From the NCBI GenBank assembly GCA_007693585.1, contig REDH01000090.1, forward strand, positions 1 through 55,857: a stretch of 55,857 bases of DNA, written 5' to 3'. Source of the stretch: Deltaproteobacteria bacterium. GTDB taxonomy: Bacteria > Myxococcota_A > Bradymonadia > REDH01. This document shows positions 16,701-24,688 of the stretch, piece after piece (within the stretch, counting starts at the first letter, position 1; every line of letters starts with the position of its first letter). A program made the translations under genes and the position numbers. The notes under the pieces were generated by a model. That model saw only the letters and a program-made list of their open reading frames with translations, did no database searches and was not told the origin of the DNA.

Positions 16701-17458
16701 GGAAGCTGGGTGGGCAGCAGGTCGAACCAGTCGATGACGTGTTGCAGGAAGAGGGGAAGGAGTCGGTCGAGCGCGGCGGCCAGGAGGAGCCAGGCCACGG
16801 TGGCTCGAGCGGGCATGGCGAGGAGAAAGGCGGGCAGCCCGGGCAGTGTCCGCTGCGCCCAGCCGATTCCCAGTTCGACGACGAGCAGTGCGGACCAGAT
16901 GGGCAGCATCATTCCCGTGCCCACGAGCAGAAGCACGGACACCTGACGGACGGCGCTGGTGGCCACGGCATCGGGATCGAGCAGCGGAATTCCCAGCGGT
17001 ACGGCGCCGAGCGCGACATGGTGGGCCCTCACCACGGACTCGGCCCCGCCGAACGAGAGGAAGAGCGAGAGCCCGATCAGGCCCAGCACCGGACCGAGCC
17101 CGCCCCCTCCCGCTCCGGTGTCGCCTGCTCCGAAGCTGCCGCGTCCGGACGCCGTGTCCAGCAGCACGCCAGCCACGCGCAGCACCTCGATCGCGCACTG
17201 GACGGTGAGGGCGACGAAGAGGCCCCGGACGAGCTCCGTGCCCAACGCCGGAACGAGTGCGGTGCCAGCCTGTACGGATGCGTGCGGGAGGATCGCCAGC
17301 ACGAGCATGATCAGGAGAGGTACGCGGGCGGATGCCGGAACGACCCGGGAGAGGGGGGGCGGGAGGAGCACCAGGGCAGGCGCGATCCGTGCGCCGAGGA
17401 GCAGGACGGTCCACACGGTGTCGATCCAGTCCTGCGGCAGGGGTCCGCCCGTGCTCAT
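16697..17458 (-). CDS. fliR: FliR / SctT export gate protein
   Basis: 253 aa. Six to seven hydrophobic helices (for example VWTVLLLGARIAPALVLLPP, GLFVALTVQCAIEVLRVAG), with the conserved helical pattern of FliR. It forms the FliPQR helical pore complex through which unfolded substrates pass the inner membrane. A Gly-rich loop (GAGDTGAGGGGLGP) sits in the middle. Overlaps fliQ and flhB by 4 nt on either side, so translation is coupled. Confidence 0.85.
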   Translation of the reverse strand: MSTGGPLPQDWIDTVWTVLLLGARIAPALVLLPPPLSRVVPASARVPLLIMLVLAILPHASVQAGTALVPALGTELVRGLFVALTVQCAIEVLRVAGVLLDTASGRGSFGAGDTGAGGGGLGPVLGLIGLSLFLSFGGAESVVRAHHVALGAVPLGIPLLDPDAVATSAVRQVSVLLLVGTGMMLPIWSALLVVELGIGWAQRTLPGLPAFLLAMPARATVAWLLLAAALDRLLPLFLQHVIDWFDLLPTQLP

Positions 17459-17724
17459 CTCGGGCCCCCTGCAATGAGCAGGAGCACATGACCGCTCCAG
17501 TCGAGCAACTCCGTCACCATCCAGTCGCCAAGCAGGAGGAGAACCGCGCTGATCGCGAGGATTCTCGCGGCGAGTCCGATGGTCTGTTCCTGAACCTGGG
17601 TTGCGGTCTGGAGCACGGCGACCGCGAGACCGACGACGGTGGCAGCCACGACGGCCGGTGCGGCGAGGCGGACCGCCAGCACGAGCGCTTCGCGCAGGAG
17701 GATGGGCCAGTCGGGGTCGATCAT
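17455..17724 (-). CDS. fliQ: FliQ / SctS export gate protein
   Basis: 89 aa, the normal FliQ size. Two hydrophobic helices flank the conserved turn: APAVVAATVVGLAVAVLQTA, TQVQEQTIGLAARILAIS, then VLLLLGDWM. FliQ subunits wrap the FliP/FliR pore. The start is ATG 17724, whose ATGA overlaps the fliP stop. Confidence 0.9.
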   Translation of the reverse strand: MIDPDWPILLREALVLAVRLAAPAVVAATVVGLAVAVLQTATQVQEQTIGLAARILAISAVLLLLGDWMVTELLDWSGHVLLLIAGGPR

Positions 17725-18392
17725 GGGAGCACCGGGATCGTGTACGTGGCCATCACCCCCTCCGACAGGGTCAGCCATCCGCCGATTCCGAGGAAGAGGA
17801 GCAGCTTGAAGGGGAGGGAGACACTCGTGGGGTTGAGCATGTGCATTCCCAGGGACAGCAGAAGGGTACCCACCACGAGGTCCACCACGAGAAGTGGCAG
17901 AAGGATCAGGACACCGATGCGCAGCGCGTCCCCGAGTTCCGTGAGCATGAAGGCGGGGAGTGCTGCGGTCCACGGAACGCGGTCGGTGGCGGGATCGAGG
18001 CCGGGAGCGAGCCACGCAAGCTCGGCATCGCCACTGTTCGCCTGAAGGAAGGCTCGCCACGGCTCCATGGCGACCTTGAACAGGTCGAGCGTGCGCTCGG
18101 GTTCGGCCAGCCAGAGCGCCGGGTCGATGGGGATGTTCGCAAGGCCAGTGCCCACGCTGCCGAGCACCGGGTGCATCACCGCGGCGGTGAGGATCAGCGC
18201 CAGGGTCGTCAGCACCAGTGTCGGCGGAAGCTGGGGCAGCCCGAGCCCGTTGCGCAACAGCGCGAGCACCATGAGGAACTTGGTGAAGCAGGTGGCGCTG
18301 ATCACGACCAGCGGAATCAGCGCCAGCAGTGCGAGGCCGGCGGAGGTGACCAGGATCTGGGTCAGGCTCGGCAGCAGTTCGGTGCCTGTCAT
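17721..18392 (-). CDS. fliP: FliP / SctR export gate protein
   Basis: 223 aa. It has the conserved FliP blocks: IPLVVISATCFTKFLMVLAL LRNGLG near the N-terminus, then PAFMLTELGDALRIGVLILL and DLVVGTLLLSLGMHMLNP. Five FliP subunits form the core of the export pore. No long cleavable leader is present (unlike E. coli FliP), giving a length closer to SctR. Overlaps fliQ and fliO. Confidence 0.9.
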   Translation of the reverse strand: MTGTELLPSLTQILVTSAGLALLALIPLVVISATCFTKFLMVLALLRNGLGLPQLPPTLVLTTLALILTAAVMHPVLGSVGTGLANIPIDPALWLAEPERTLDLFKVAMEPWRAFLQANSGDAELAWLAPGLDPATDRVPWTAALPAFMLTELGDALRIGVLILLPLLVVDLVVGTLLLSLGMHMLNPTSVSLPFKLLLFLGIGGWLTLSEGVMATYTIPVLP

Positions 18393-18856
18393 GGCCCCTC
18401 CGGGGCGTTGTCCTCGAGCCGGAAGGAGCGATGGGCTTCAGGCGTCGTTGCGGTGAGCCGGTCCTGCGTCCTTCGGGTGGTCCGGTGTGCGCCTCGGCAG
18501 CCGCTGTCTGTGGGCAGGCCTGGCGTTGCCGGGATCCGGGTTTCGGGGGAGTCACCCGTGCGGTCGGCGGGCAGCAGGGTGGCTCCGGAACCCAGGACGA
18601 CGCAATGGACGCTGTCGCCACAGCGGAGCAGGACGACCTCGGCCTGTGGGCCGATCGAGAGTCGTTCGAGCAACTCGAGCTTCCGGCGTTCCGGCGGTTG
18701 ACGCCGTCGTGACCCGAGAACGAGAAGGGCTCCCGCCGCGGCGGTCAGAAGCGTGGCGATGGTCGCGAACGGGCCGAGCGGGCTGGCCGGAATCGCGACG
18801 AGTGCGAGCAGCGCGATGGCGGCGGTGGCTCCGGGTACGATGGCGGCATTGGGCAT
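18389..18856 (-). CDS. fliO: FliO-like export gate assembly protein
   Basis: 155 aa. Two hydrophobic segments (VPGATAAIALLALVAIPASP and FATIATLLTAAAGALLVLGS) are followed by a small beta domain LELLERLSIGPQAEVVLLRC, then HCVVLGSGATLL, which matches the FliO pattern. FliO acts as a scaffold for FliP assembly. Its presence ahead of fliPQR argues for a flagellar-type gate over a pathogenicity T3SS. The C-terminal 60 residues are Thr/Arg-rich and unconserved. The start is ATG 18856, with AGGA upstream. Confidence 0.75.
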   Translation of the reverse strand: MPNAAIVPGATAAIALLALVAIPASPLGPFATIATLLTAAAGALLVLGSRRRQPPERRKLELLERLSIGPQAEVVLLRCGDSVHCVVLGSGATLLPADRTGDSPETRIPATPGLPTDSGCRGAHRTTRRTQDRLTATTPEAHRSFRLEDNAPEGP

Positions 18857-18924
18857 GGGCGAGGTCCTGGTGGTGAGGAGACCTGTGCGGGAGTCGTCCC
18901 CGGACGGTCCGCGTTGCACTCATT

Positions 18925-19019
18925 CGCACCGCCGGTGCGACCTCGGGTTGACCGCTGGCGCGCGCTGTGGGTAGGCAGCGCGCGCACGCTCCCGGCCAAC
19001 CGGCACCCCTGCGGTGCCG
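18925..19019. repeat. Three perfect inverted repeats in the fliO-rdgC divergent region
   Basis: Three hairpin-capable sequences within 95 nt: CGCACCG-C-CGGTGCG at 18925-18939; a 10-bp stem GCGCGCGCTG / CAGCGCGCGC at 18958-18985 with an 8-nt loop; and CGGCACC-CCTGC-GGTGCCG at 19001-19019. They fill the gap between divergent fliO and rdgC. They could be operators, a structured 5' leader, or a small RNA. Confidence 0.55.
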
Positions 19020-19051
19020 GGGCGGGAACCCTCTCCCTGTTCATTCACCCC

Positions 19052-19056
19052 AGGAG
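19052..19056 (+). promoter_or_regulatory. Shine-Dalgarno that decides the TTG start of rdgC
   Basis: AGGAG lies 6 nt before TTG 19063. Upstream in-frame starts would read through the hairpin region. Confidence 0.6.
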
Positions 19057-19062
19057 CCAAGG

Positions 19063-19689
19063 TTGGGCGCTCTCAACGGGACCATTTCCTATACCCTTTT
19101 CCACGTGGAAGGGGACAGTCCGGAGCCGTTCCGGGACACCGTGACCGAGCGTCTCGGTGCTTTCGCGTTCGAGGAGCTTCGTCCGGATTCCGACGAGGAC
19201 TTCTCGGTGGGCTGGTGCGTGGTCGGGGATCTGCTCGACACGAAGTTCACGCGGGAGAGTCTCTTCTTTGAGCCTTACGTGTGCTTCAGCATGCGAACGG
19301 ATCGGTGGGCGCTTCCGGCCACGTTGCTCAAGGCCCTGACGAAGCGTCGTGAGGAGGAGCGCATGGCCGAGCGCCAGACGACGCGACTGAGCCGGGCAGA
19401 GAAGGAGCAGATCCGGGAGGAGGTGGCCCGGGGGTTGAAGGAGCAGATGCTGCCGAGCGCCGGTACGATCGATGTGGTCTGGAATCCGGATGCCCGTATG
19501 GTCCGCTTCTGGTCGCAGGCCACTGCGCGCGTCGAGGTCTTCCAGGAGCTCTTCGAGGCGACGTTCGGCCTGCGCCTCATCGAGTCGGGGGCCTATGTCG
19601 AGGCACTGCACGGCGATCTGGACCCTGACACGATCGGTCTGCTCGCCACCGCCGAGGTTTCGAGCTTCGGACAACCGGAGAGGTCCTGA
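19063..19689 (+). CDS. rdgC: RdgC-family recombination-associated protein
   Basis: 208 aa from a TTG start. The order of features matches RdgC: an N-terminal strand pattern (GTISYTLFHVEG), VGDLLDTKFT, a CFSMRTDRWALPATLLKAL block equivalent to the E. coli region with LPSPVIKQAL, then a highly charged helix (RLSRAEKEQIREEVARGLKE) and a strand-rich half (IDVVWNPDARMVRFWSQATA). RdgC forms a ring around DNA and limits RecA filaments in E. coli (303 aa); this version lacks about 90 residues. The next gene overlaps its stop. The call rests on motif order by eye. Confidence 0.7.
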   Translation: MGALNGTISYTLFHVEGDSPEPFRDTVTERLGAFAFEELRPDSDEDFSVGWCVVGDLLDTKFTRESLFFEPYVCFSMRTDRWALPATLLKALTKRREEERMAERQTTRLSRAEKEQIREEVARGLKEQMLPSAGTIDVVWNPDARMVRFWSQATARVEVFQELFEATFGLRLIESGAYVEALHGDLDPDTIGLLATAEVSSFGQPERS

Positions 19690-20231
19690 TGAGCGATCTG
19701 TACGAGCTCGCCAGAGCGAGCGCGTTTCTCGGCAACGAGTTCCTGCTCTGGCTCTGGTACCGAGAGGACCGGAACGACGGCGTCCACAGCGTCGGGGGAC
19801 AGTCCTGCGTGATTGCCTTCGATGATCAGCTTGTCCTGCGTGTGGAGCTTGGCGAGGCAGAGGAGAGCCGGCTGAAGGGAGGGGCGCCGAGCGCTGCTCC
19901 GGAGGCTCGGAAGGCGCTGCAGTTCGGCAAGCGGGTGACCCGCGCGCGTCTGCGACTGGAGCGGGGTGAGCGCGAGTGGCGGTTCAACGTGGATGCCGAG
20001 CGCTTTCGGCTCTCGTCGGTGCGGATTCCGGCGGTGCTCGGCGACTCTCCGGAGATGCAGTTCATCGAGAGAATGGATCTTGTCGAGGAGCTCGAAGCCT
20101 GCTTCTTCGGCGTGTACAGGGACTTTCTCCGGCTGAGACTCGGGCCGGACTGGGAGACCGAGCGCGTGGCCATCGCGCGATGGATTCATGAGCCCGTGGC
20201 TGGAGACGAGTGGTTTGACCGTCGTTCCTGA
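19689..20231 (+). CDS. Hypothetical protein coupled to rdgC, 180 aa
   Basis: No family recognised. The product is soluble with no signal peptide. It starts MSDLYELARASAFLGNEFLL and continues LWYREDRNDG, with alternating beta (VIAFDDQLVLRVEL) and charged helical stretches and ends FDRRS. The ATG overlaps the rdgC stop (TGATG), so the two are translated together; a role with the RdgC-like protein in DNA transactions is inference from that. Confidence 0.75.
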   Translation: MSDLYELARASAFLGNEFLLWLWYREDRNDGVHSVGGQSCVIAFDDQLVLRVELGEAEESRLKGGAPSAAPEARKALQFGKRVTRARLRLERGEREWRFNVDAERFRLSSVRIPAVLGDSPEMQFIERMDLVEELEACFFGVYRDFLRLRLGPDWETERVAIARWIHEPVAGDEWFDRRS

Positions 20232-20247
20232 TGCCGGCGTCGCCTCG

Positions 20248-21045
20248 ATGAGCCTGATGGACGCCATCGTGCTCGGGATCGTGCAGGGGGTCACGGAGTT
20301 TCTCCCGGTGTCGAGTTCGGGGCATCTCCTGCTCGCTCGGCACTTCATGGGGCTGCCGGCCGAGGCGATGCTCTTCGATGCGGTCGTCCACTTCGGGAGT
20401 CTTCTGGCGATCGTGGCTGTCTTTCGGCATGAGTTGGTGGACATGTTGCACGGGTTGCGCTTCTCGCGGGACGAGCGAGCCCGGGGCGGGCGTCGTCTGT
20501 TGATGCTCCTGGGTCTGGCCACGCTGCCCCTGGTCGCCGTGGGGCTTCTGGCACGCCACTGGGTCAAGGAGGTGTTCTCGAATCCGGTGGTGGTGCCCGT
20601 GATGCTCTTCGTGACGGCCGGCCTGCTGGTGTTGTCGGAGCGGTTTCACACGACCGGGCGCGGTGAGATCACGGTGCGGCGTGCCGTCCTGATCGGCCTG
20701 GCCCAGGTGCTCGCCGTCCTGCCTGGGCTTTCCCGATCGGGCACGACGATCGCCGGCGGGATGCTGTTGGGGCTGGATCGGGAGCGGGCCACCCGGTTTT
20801 CGTTTCTGCTGGCGATTCCGGCCATTCTGGGGGTGACGGTGCTCGAGTTGCGCCACGCCCTCACGGGCGGAGCCCCTGCGGTAGCGTCGCCCGCGAGCCT
20901 GGTGGTCGGGACCGCCGCCAGCGCGATCGCCACCTTTGTGGCGGTGGTGCTCTTCCTTCGCTTCGTCCGGGGCCGTCGGCTCACGCCGTTCGCGGTCTAC
21001 TGCGCGGGCGTGGGTGGGGTTCTGCTGCTGGTCCAGCCCTGGTAG
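20248..21045 (+). CDS. uppP: Undecaprenyl-diphosphatase (BacA/UppP)
   Basis: 265 aa, multi-pass membrane. Both UppP signatures are present: GIVQGVTEFLPVSSSGHLL (with the catalytic Glu and the Ser-rich loop) and LPGLSRSGTTIAGG. It removes a phosphate from undecaprenyl diphosphate at the periplasmic face to regenerate the lipid carrier for peptidoglycan and polysaccharide export. An upstream ATG at 20188 would overlap the preceding gene, so 20248 is chosen. It is followed by sugar-nucleotide genes, consistent with envelope glycan synthesis. Confidence 0.95.
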   Translation: MSLMDAIVLGIVQGVTEFLPVSSSGHLLLARHFMGLPAEAMLFDAVVHFGSLLAIVAVFRHELVDMLHGLRFSRDERARGGRRLLMLLGLATLPLVAVGLLARHWVKEVFSNPVVVPVMLFVTAGLLVLSERFHTTGRGEITVRRAVLIGLAQVLAVLPGLSRSGTTIAGGMLLGLDRERATRFSFLLAIPAILGVTVLELRHALTGGAPAVASPASLVVGTAASAIATFVAVVLFLRFVRGRRLTPFAVYCAGVGGVLLLVQPW

Positions 21046-21139
21046 GGGCACGCCGGGGGCCAACCCGCCTTGATTCCTCCTGCGGACCGTGGTTCTGTTG
21101 CGCGCCGGCCGGGCTGGGCCCGGCCAAGGAGCGAGGACC

Positions 21140-22195
21140 ATGCAAGCCGTCATCATCGCGGGTGGAGCCGGAACGCGCTTCTGGCCGCTCAGTCGTGCCC
21201 GCAGGCCGAAGCAGCTGCTGCCCATCGTGGGTGAGCGTCCGCTGATCGCGGACACGATCGATCGCCTGGACGGTCTGGTGCGGCCGGAGGACATTTGGGT
21301 CGTGACGCACGGGGGGCTTCGGGATTCGGTTTCTGCGGCCGCACCCATGCTGCGTTCGTCCCGGATTCTGACCGAGCCGGAGCCTCGAAACACGGCTGCG
21401 GCGATCGCCTTTGCCGCGAGTGTCATCCGGGAAGACAGGGGCGACGCCGAGGTCATCGCCATCCTGCCTGCGGACCACTTCATTCGCGATGGGGCGCGTT
21501 TTCGGGCGGCTGCCGAGAAGGCTGCGGGAGCGGCGGCGACCGGGAGCCTCGTCGTGCTCGGGGTCGAGCCCACACGACCGGAGACGGGATACGGCTACAT
21601 CCGCAGTGGCCTGCCGGCCGAGGACGGCCTGGCGGATGTCGAGGCGTTCGTCGAGAAGCCGGATCGTCAGCGTGCGCTCTCGTGGCTGGCCGACGGGCAG
21701 TATCTCTGGAACTCGGGAATGCTCTTCACCCGGGTGGACGCTCTGCTGGCTGCCGTGGCGCGCTATCTGCCTGATCTGTCGAGCGGGCTTCCCGATGTGC
21801 TGGCCGCGCACCGGGCCGGGGACGGGGAGGCGCTGGCGTCGGCATACGCGAGCCTGCCTGACATCTCGATCGACTACGGCGTTCTGGAGCGGTCGGAGGG
21901 TATCCGCGTGTTGCCGGTGTCCTTCGGGTGGAGTGATGTGGGCCACTGGGACGCACTGCCGGAGATCCGCGAGACGGATCGGGAGGGCAACGTGCGTCTG
22001 GGTGATGTCGTCGCGCTGGACTGCACGGACTGCGTACTGGTCGGACATGACCAGCGCGTTCTCGCCGCAGTGGGACTTCGCGGAATGGTGGTCGTGGACT
22101 CCGAGGACGCGTTGCTGGTGGCTCCACGGGACAGGGTCCAGGAGGTTCGGGCCGTGGTGGAGAGGCTGAAGTCCCGCAGGGACGCATTGACCTGA
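21140..22195 (+). CDS. manC: Mannose-1-phosphate guanylyltransferase
   Basis: 351 aa. The nucleotidyltransferase signature GGAGTRFWPLSRARRPKQLL is at the N-terminus, followed by EPEPRNTAAAI, ILPADHFI and FVEKPDRQRAL, all typical of GDP-mannose pyrophosphorylase. It converts mannose-1-phosphate and GTP to GDP-mannose. Length fits the single-domain form without the fused isomerase. A good ribosome binding site (GAGGACC) precedes ATG 21140. It lies next to the phosphohexomutase that supplies its substrate. Confidence 0.92.
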   Translation: MQAVIIAGGAGTRFWPLSRARRPKQLLPIVGERPLIADTIDRLDGLVRPEDIWVVTHGGLRDSVSAAAPMLRSSRILTEPEPRNTAAAIAFAASVIREDRGDAEVIAILPADHFIRDGARFRAAAEKAAGAAATGSLVVLGVEPTRPETGYGYIRSGLPAEDGLADVEAFVEKPDRQRALSWLADGQYLWNSGMLFTRVDALLAAVARYLPDLSSGLPDVLAAHRAGDGEALASAYASLPDISIDYGVLERSEGIRVLPVSFGWSDVGHWDALPEIRETDREGNVRLGDVVALDCTDCVLVGHDQRVLAAVGLRGMVVVDSEDALLVAPRDRVQEVRAVVERLKSRRDALT

Positions 22196-22257
22196 CCGAT
22201 CGCGATGCGCACCTGCAGCGGGCCCGCGCCACGTCGAACGCATCGAGGAGTCCTGCC

Positions 22258-23637
22258 ATGAAGACGAGTGTTGCCCTCAATCCCCACATCTTTCGAGCCT
22301 ACGACATTCGCGGCGTCGCCGAGAGCGATCTGGGGAATGAGGTGGCGACGGCGATCGGGCGTGCGCTCGGCACCATGGCGCGACGGCGGGGAGCCCGAAC
22401 GTTCGCCGTGGGCCGGGACTGCCGGCTCACCGGGCCTCGCCTTGCCGAGGCGATCACGGCCGGTCTCCGGTCCACCGGTCTGGATGTCGTCGACATGGGG
22501 GCCGTGCCGACTCCGCTGCTCTACTTCAGCGTGCACCATCGCGACCTCGGCGGCGGCGTTCAGGTGACGGGGTCGCACAATCCGCCGGAGTTCAATGGCT
22601 TCAAGATGATGATCGGGCGGGACACCCTGCATGGCGAGGAGATTGCGGAGTTGCACGAGATGATCGTCGCGGGGGACTTCGAGCAGGGGGAAGGAGCGCT
22701 GTCCACGGACAGCATCGAGGACGCGTACGTGGACTGGGTGGTGGACAACATCCGCATGGGCGAGCGCAGGCTCCGGGTGCTGGTCGATGGTGGCAACGGC
22801 ATCGGCGGCCCCGTGACGATGCGCCTGCTGAAGCGCCTGGGTGTGGATGTCGTGGGACACTGCATCGAGCCGGATGGGACGTTCCCGAACCATCATCCGG
22901 ATCCGACGATCGTCGAGACGCTCGACGAGATGCGTGAGGTGGGAGCGCGGCACGGCGTGGACCTCTCCATCGGGCTGGACGGCGATGGCGATCGCATCGG
23001 CGTGGTGGACGGCAATGGAGAGATCCTGTGGGGGGATCGGTTGCTGATCCTGTTCAGTCGCGCGATTCTCCAGACGCATCCTGGGGCAACGATCGTCAGT
23101 GAGGTCAAGTGCTCCCAGGCCCTGTTCGATGACATCGCCCGCCATGGGGGCAAGCCCATCATGTGGAAGGCGGGTCACAGCCTCATCAAGTCGAAGATGA
23201 AGGAGACCGGCGCTGCGCTGGCGGGCGAGATGAGCGGGCACATCTTCTTTGCGGATCGATTCTTCGGATTCGATGATGCCGTCTACTCGGCGGCCCGGCT
23301 GGTCGAGATCCTGAGCCGCGGGCCGGAGAGTCTCAGTGAACGGCTCGCTGACGTCCCCGAGACGTTCGCAACGCCCGAGATCAGGGTCGACTGTCCCGAA
23401 GAGACGAAGTTCCTGATCGCACCCCGGGTGGCAGCCCATGTCGGCGACCGATTTCCGGTAACCGACATCGATGGGGTGAGGGTGAATTTCGGCGACGGTT
23501 GGGGTCTGGTGCGCGCATCGAACACGCAGCCGGTGCTGGTCCTTCGGGCCGAAGCGACCTCGCCCGAGCGCAGGGACGAGATCCTCGCACAGCTCGAGGA
23601 GTGGGTGGCTCTGTTTTCGCGGCCCGACGCGCCATGA
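22258..23637 (+). CDS. Phosphomannomutase / phosphoglucomutase
   Basis: 459 aa, alpha-D-phosphohexomutase superfamily. The active-site phosphoserine loop is VQVTGSHNPPEFNGFKMM, the metal loop is LDGDGDRIGVVDG, the sugar loop GEMSGHIFF and the phosphate-binding loop in RASNTQPVLVLR. It interconverts hexose-6-phosphate and hexose-1-phosphate, feeding the guanylyltransferase. ATG 22258 has AGGAG 7 nt upstream. ManB/AlgC class is likely; sugar preference cannot be read from sequence. Confidence 0.93.
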   Translation: MKTSVALNPHIFRAYDIRGVAESDLGNEVATAIGRALGTMARRRGARTFAVGRDCRLTGPRLAEAITAGLRSTGLDVVDMGAVPTPLLYFSVHHRDLGGGVQVTGSHNPPEFNGFKMMIGRDTLHGEEIAELHEMIVAGDFEQGEGALSTDSIEDAYVDWVVDNIRMGERRLRVLVDGGNGIGGPVTMRLLKRLGVDVVGHCIEPDGTFPNHHPDPTIVETLDEMREVGARHGVDLSIGLDGDGDRIGVVDGNGEILWGDRLLILFSRAILQTHPGATIVSEVKCSQALFDDIARHGGKPIMWKAGHSLIKSKMKETGAALAGEMSGHIFFADRFFGFDDAVYSAARLVEILSRGPESLSERLADVPETFATPEIRVDCPEETKFLIAPRVAAHVGDRFPVTDIDGVRVNFGDGWGLVRASNTQPVLVLRAEATSPERRDEILAQLEEWVALFSRPDAP

Positions 23638-24560
23638 CGGCGATCGGGGTCGACGTCGGCGGAACGAGCCTGCGGATCTGCCTGTCGTCCTCCGAAGGCG
23701 TGTCGTCCCCGGAGCGCAGGGTCTGGTCCGGCGCCGGCGCTCAGAGTCCGCAGGTGCTGATCGAGGCGCTGCGGCCGTACGTGGATCGGGCCGTTCGTCG
23801 CCACGGCGGCCCCGTTCATCTCGCGCTGGGGGTAGCCGGTCAGGTGTCCGCGGACGGTGTGCTCGTTCGGAACGCGCCGAATCTCGGCTGGCGGGATGTC
23901 CCGCTCGCGTCGTTGATGATGGGCGCGCTCGGGAGCGATGTCGAGCGAGTCATCGTCCTCAATGACCTTGGGGCGGCAGCGTTGGCGGAGGTCCAGGACG
24001 GGGCGGCGGCGGGATGTTCGGACGCGCTTCTCGTGTTCGTCGGGACCGGCGTGGGCGCGGCGATTGTCCTGGGGGGCGAGTTGCAGCGGGGGGCAGGTGG
24101 GTTCGCGGGCGAGCTGGGGCATGTCAAGGTGAGGGGAAACGACCGGCCGTGCGGTTGTGGTGAGCGAGGGTGCGTGGAGTCCCTGGTGGGTGGGCGTGCG
24201 CTGGAACGCGAGCTGATCGGGCTGTTCGGGCCTTGCCCGCAGGGGCTTCACCCGCTGGAGGCATGGGAGCGCATGGTGGAGGCGGGGGATACGCGGGCGA
24301 CGGACTTGCTTCATGAACGCGCCGCGGTGCTGGGGGATGTCGTGGCTGGTGCGGTGACGCTCCTGAATCCGGAGCGTGTGGTGCTGGGCGGGGGTGTGCT
24401 GTTCGGGATGCGGCGGTTTCGCGACCTCGTCGTGGAGCGTGTGCGGGGGCGTGCGCTTGCGGTGGCTGCCCGGGATTGTGCCATCGTGATGGCCGCGCAT
24501 GGGGACGAGGCGGGTGTCCGCGGAGCGCTGGTTGCGGCGCGACGTGCCCGCGGCACTTGA
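23634..24560 (+). CDS. ROK-family sugar kinase (glucokinase-like)
   Basis: 308 aa. ROK features: GVDVGGTSLRI at the N-terminus (phosphate loop), LNDLGAAALAE, VGTGVGAAIVLGGELQRGAG, GELGHVKV and the zinc motif CGCGERGCVE, then ESLVGG. It phosphorylates a hexose, probably glucose, with ATP. The start overlaps the phosphomutase stop (ATGA), so the three sugar genes form one operon. Confidence 0.92.
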   Translation: MTAIGVDVGGTSLRICLSSSEGVSSPERRVWSGAGAQSPQVLIEALRPYVDRAVRRHGGPVHLALGVAGQVSADGVLVRNAPNLGWRDVPLASLMMGALGSDVERVIVLNDLGAAALAEVQDGAAAGCSDALLVFVGTGVGAAIVLGGELQRGAGGFAGELGHVKVRGNDRPCGCGERGCVESLVGGRALERELIGLFGPCPQGLHPLEAWERMVEAGDTRATDLLHERAAVLGDVVAGAVTLLNPERVVLGGGVLFGMRRFRDLVVERVRGRALAVAARDCAIVMAAHGDEAGVRGALVAARRARGT

Positions 24561-24688
24561 CGAGTCAACGGGATGGCGCAACGATGCGCCAGGACGGTGG
24601 CCTGCAGCCCTTGGAGCCTCAACCCATCGAGGGGTGGGTCTCCCTGTCAGGTCGTTGTGGACAACCCGAGCAGAGCGAGCCGCACCCC

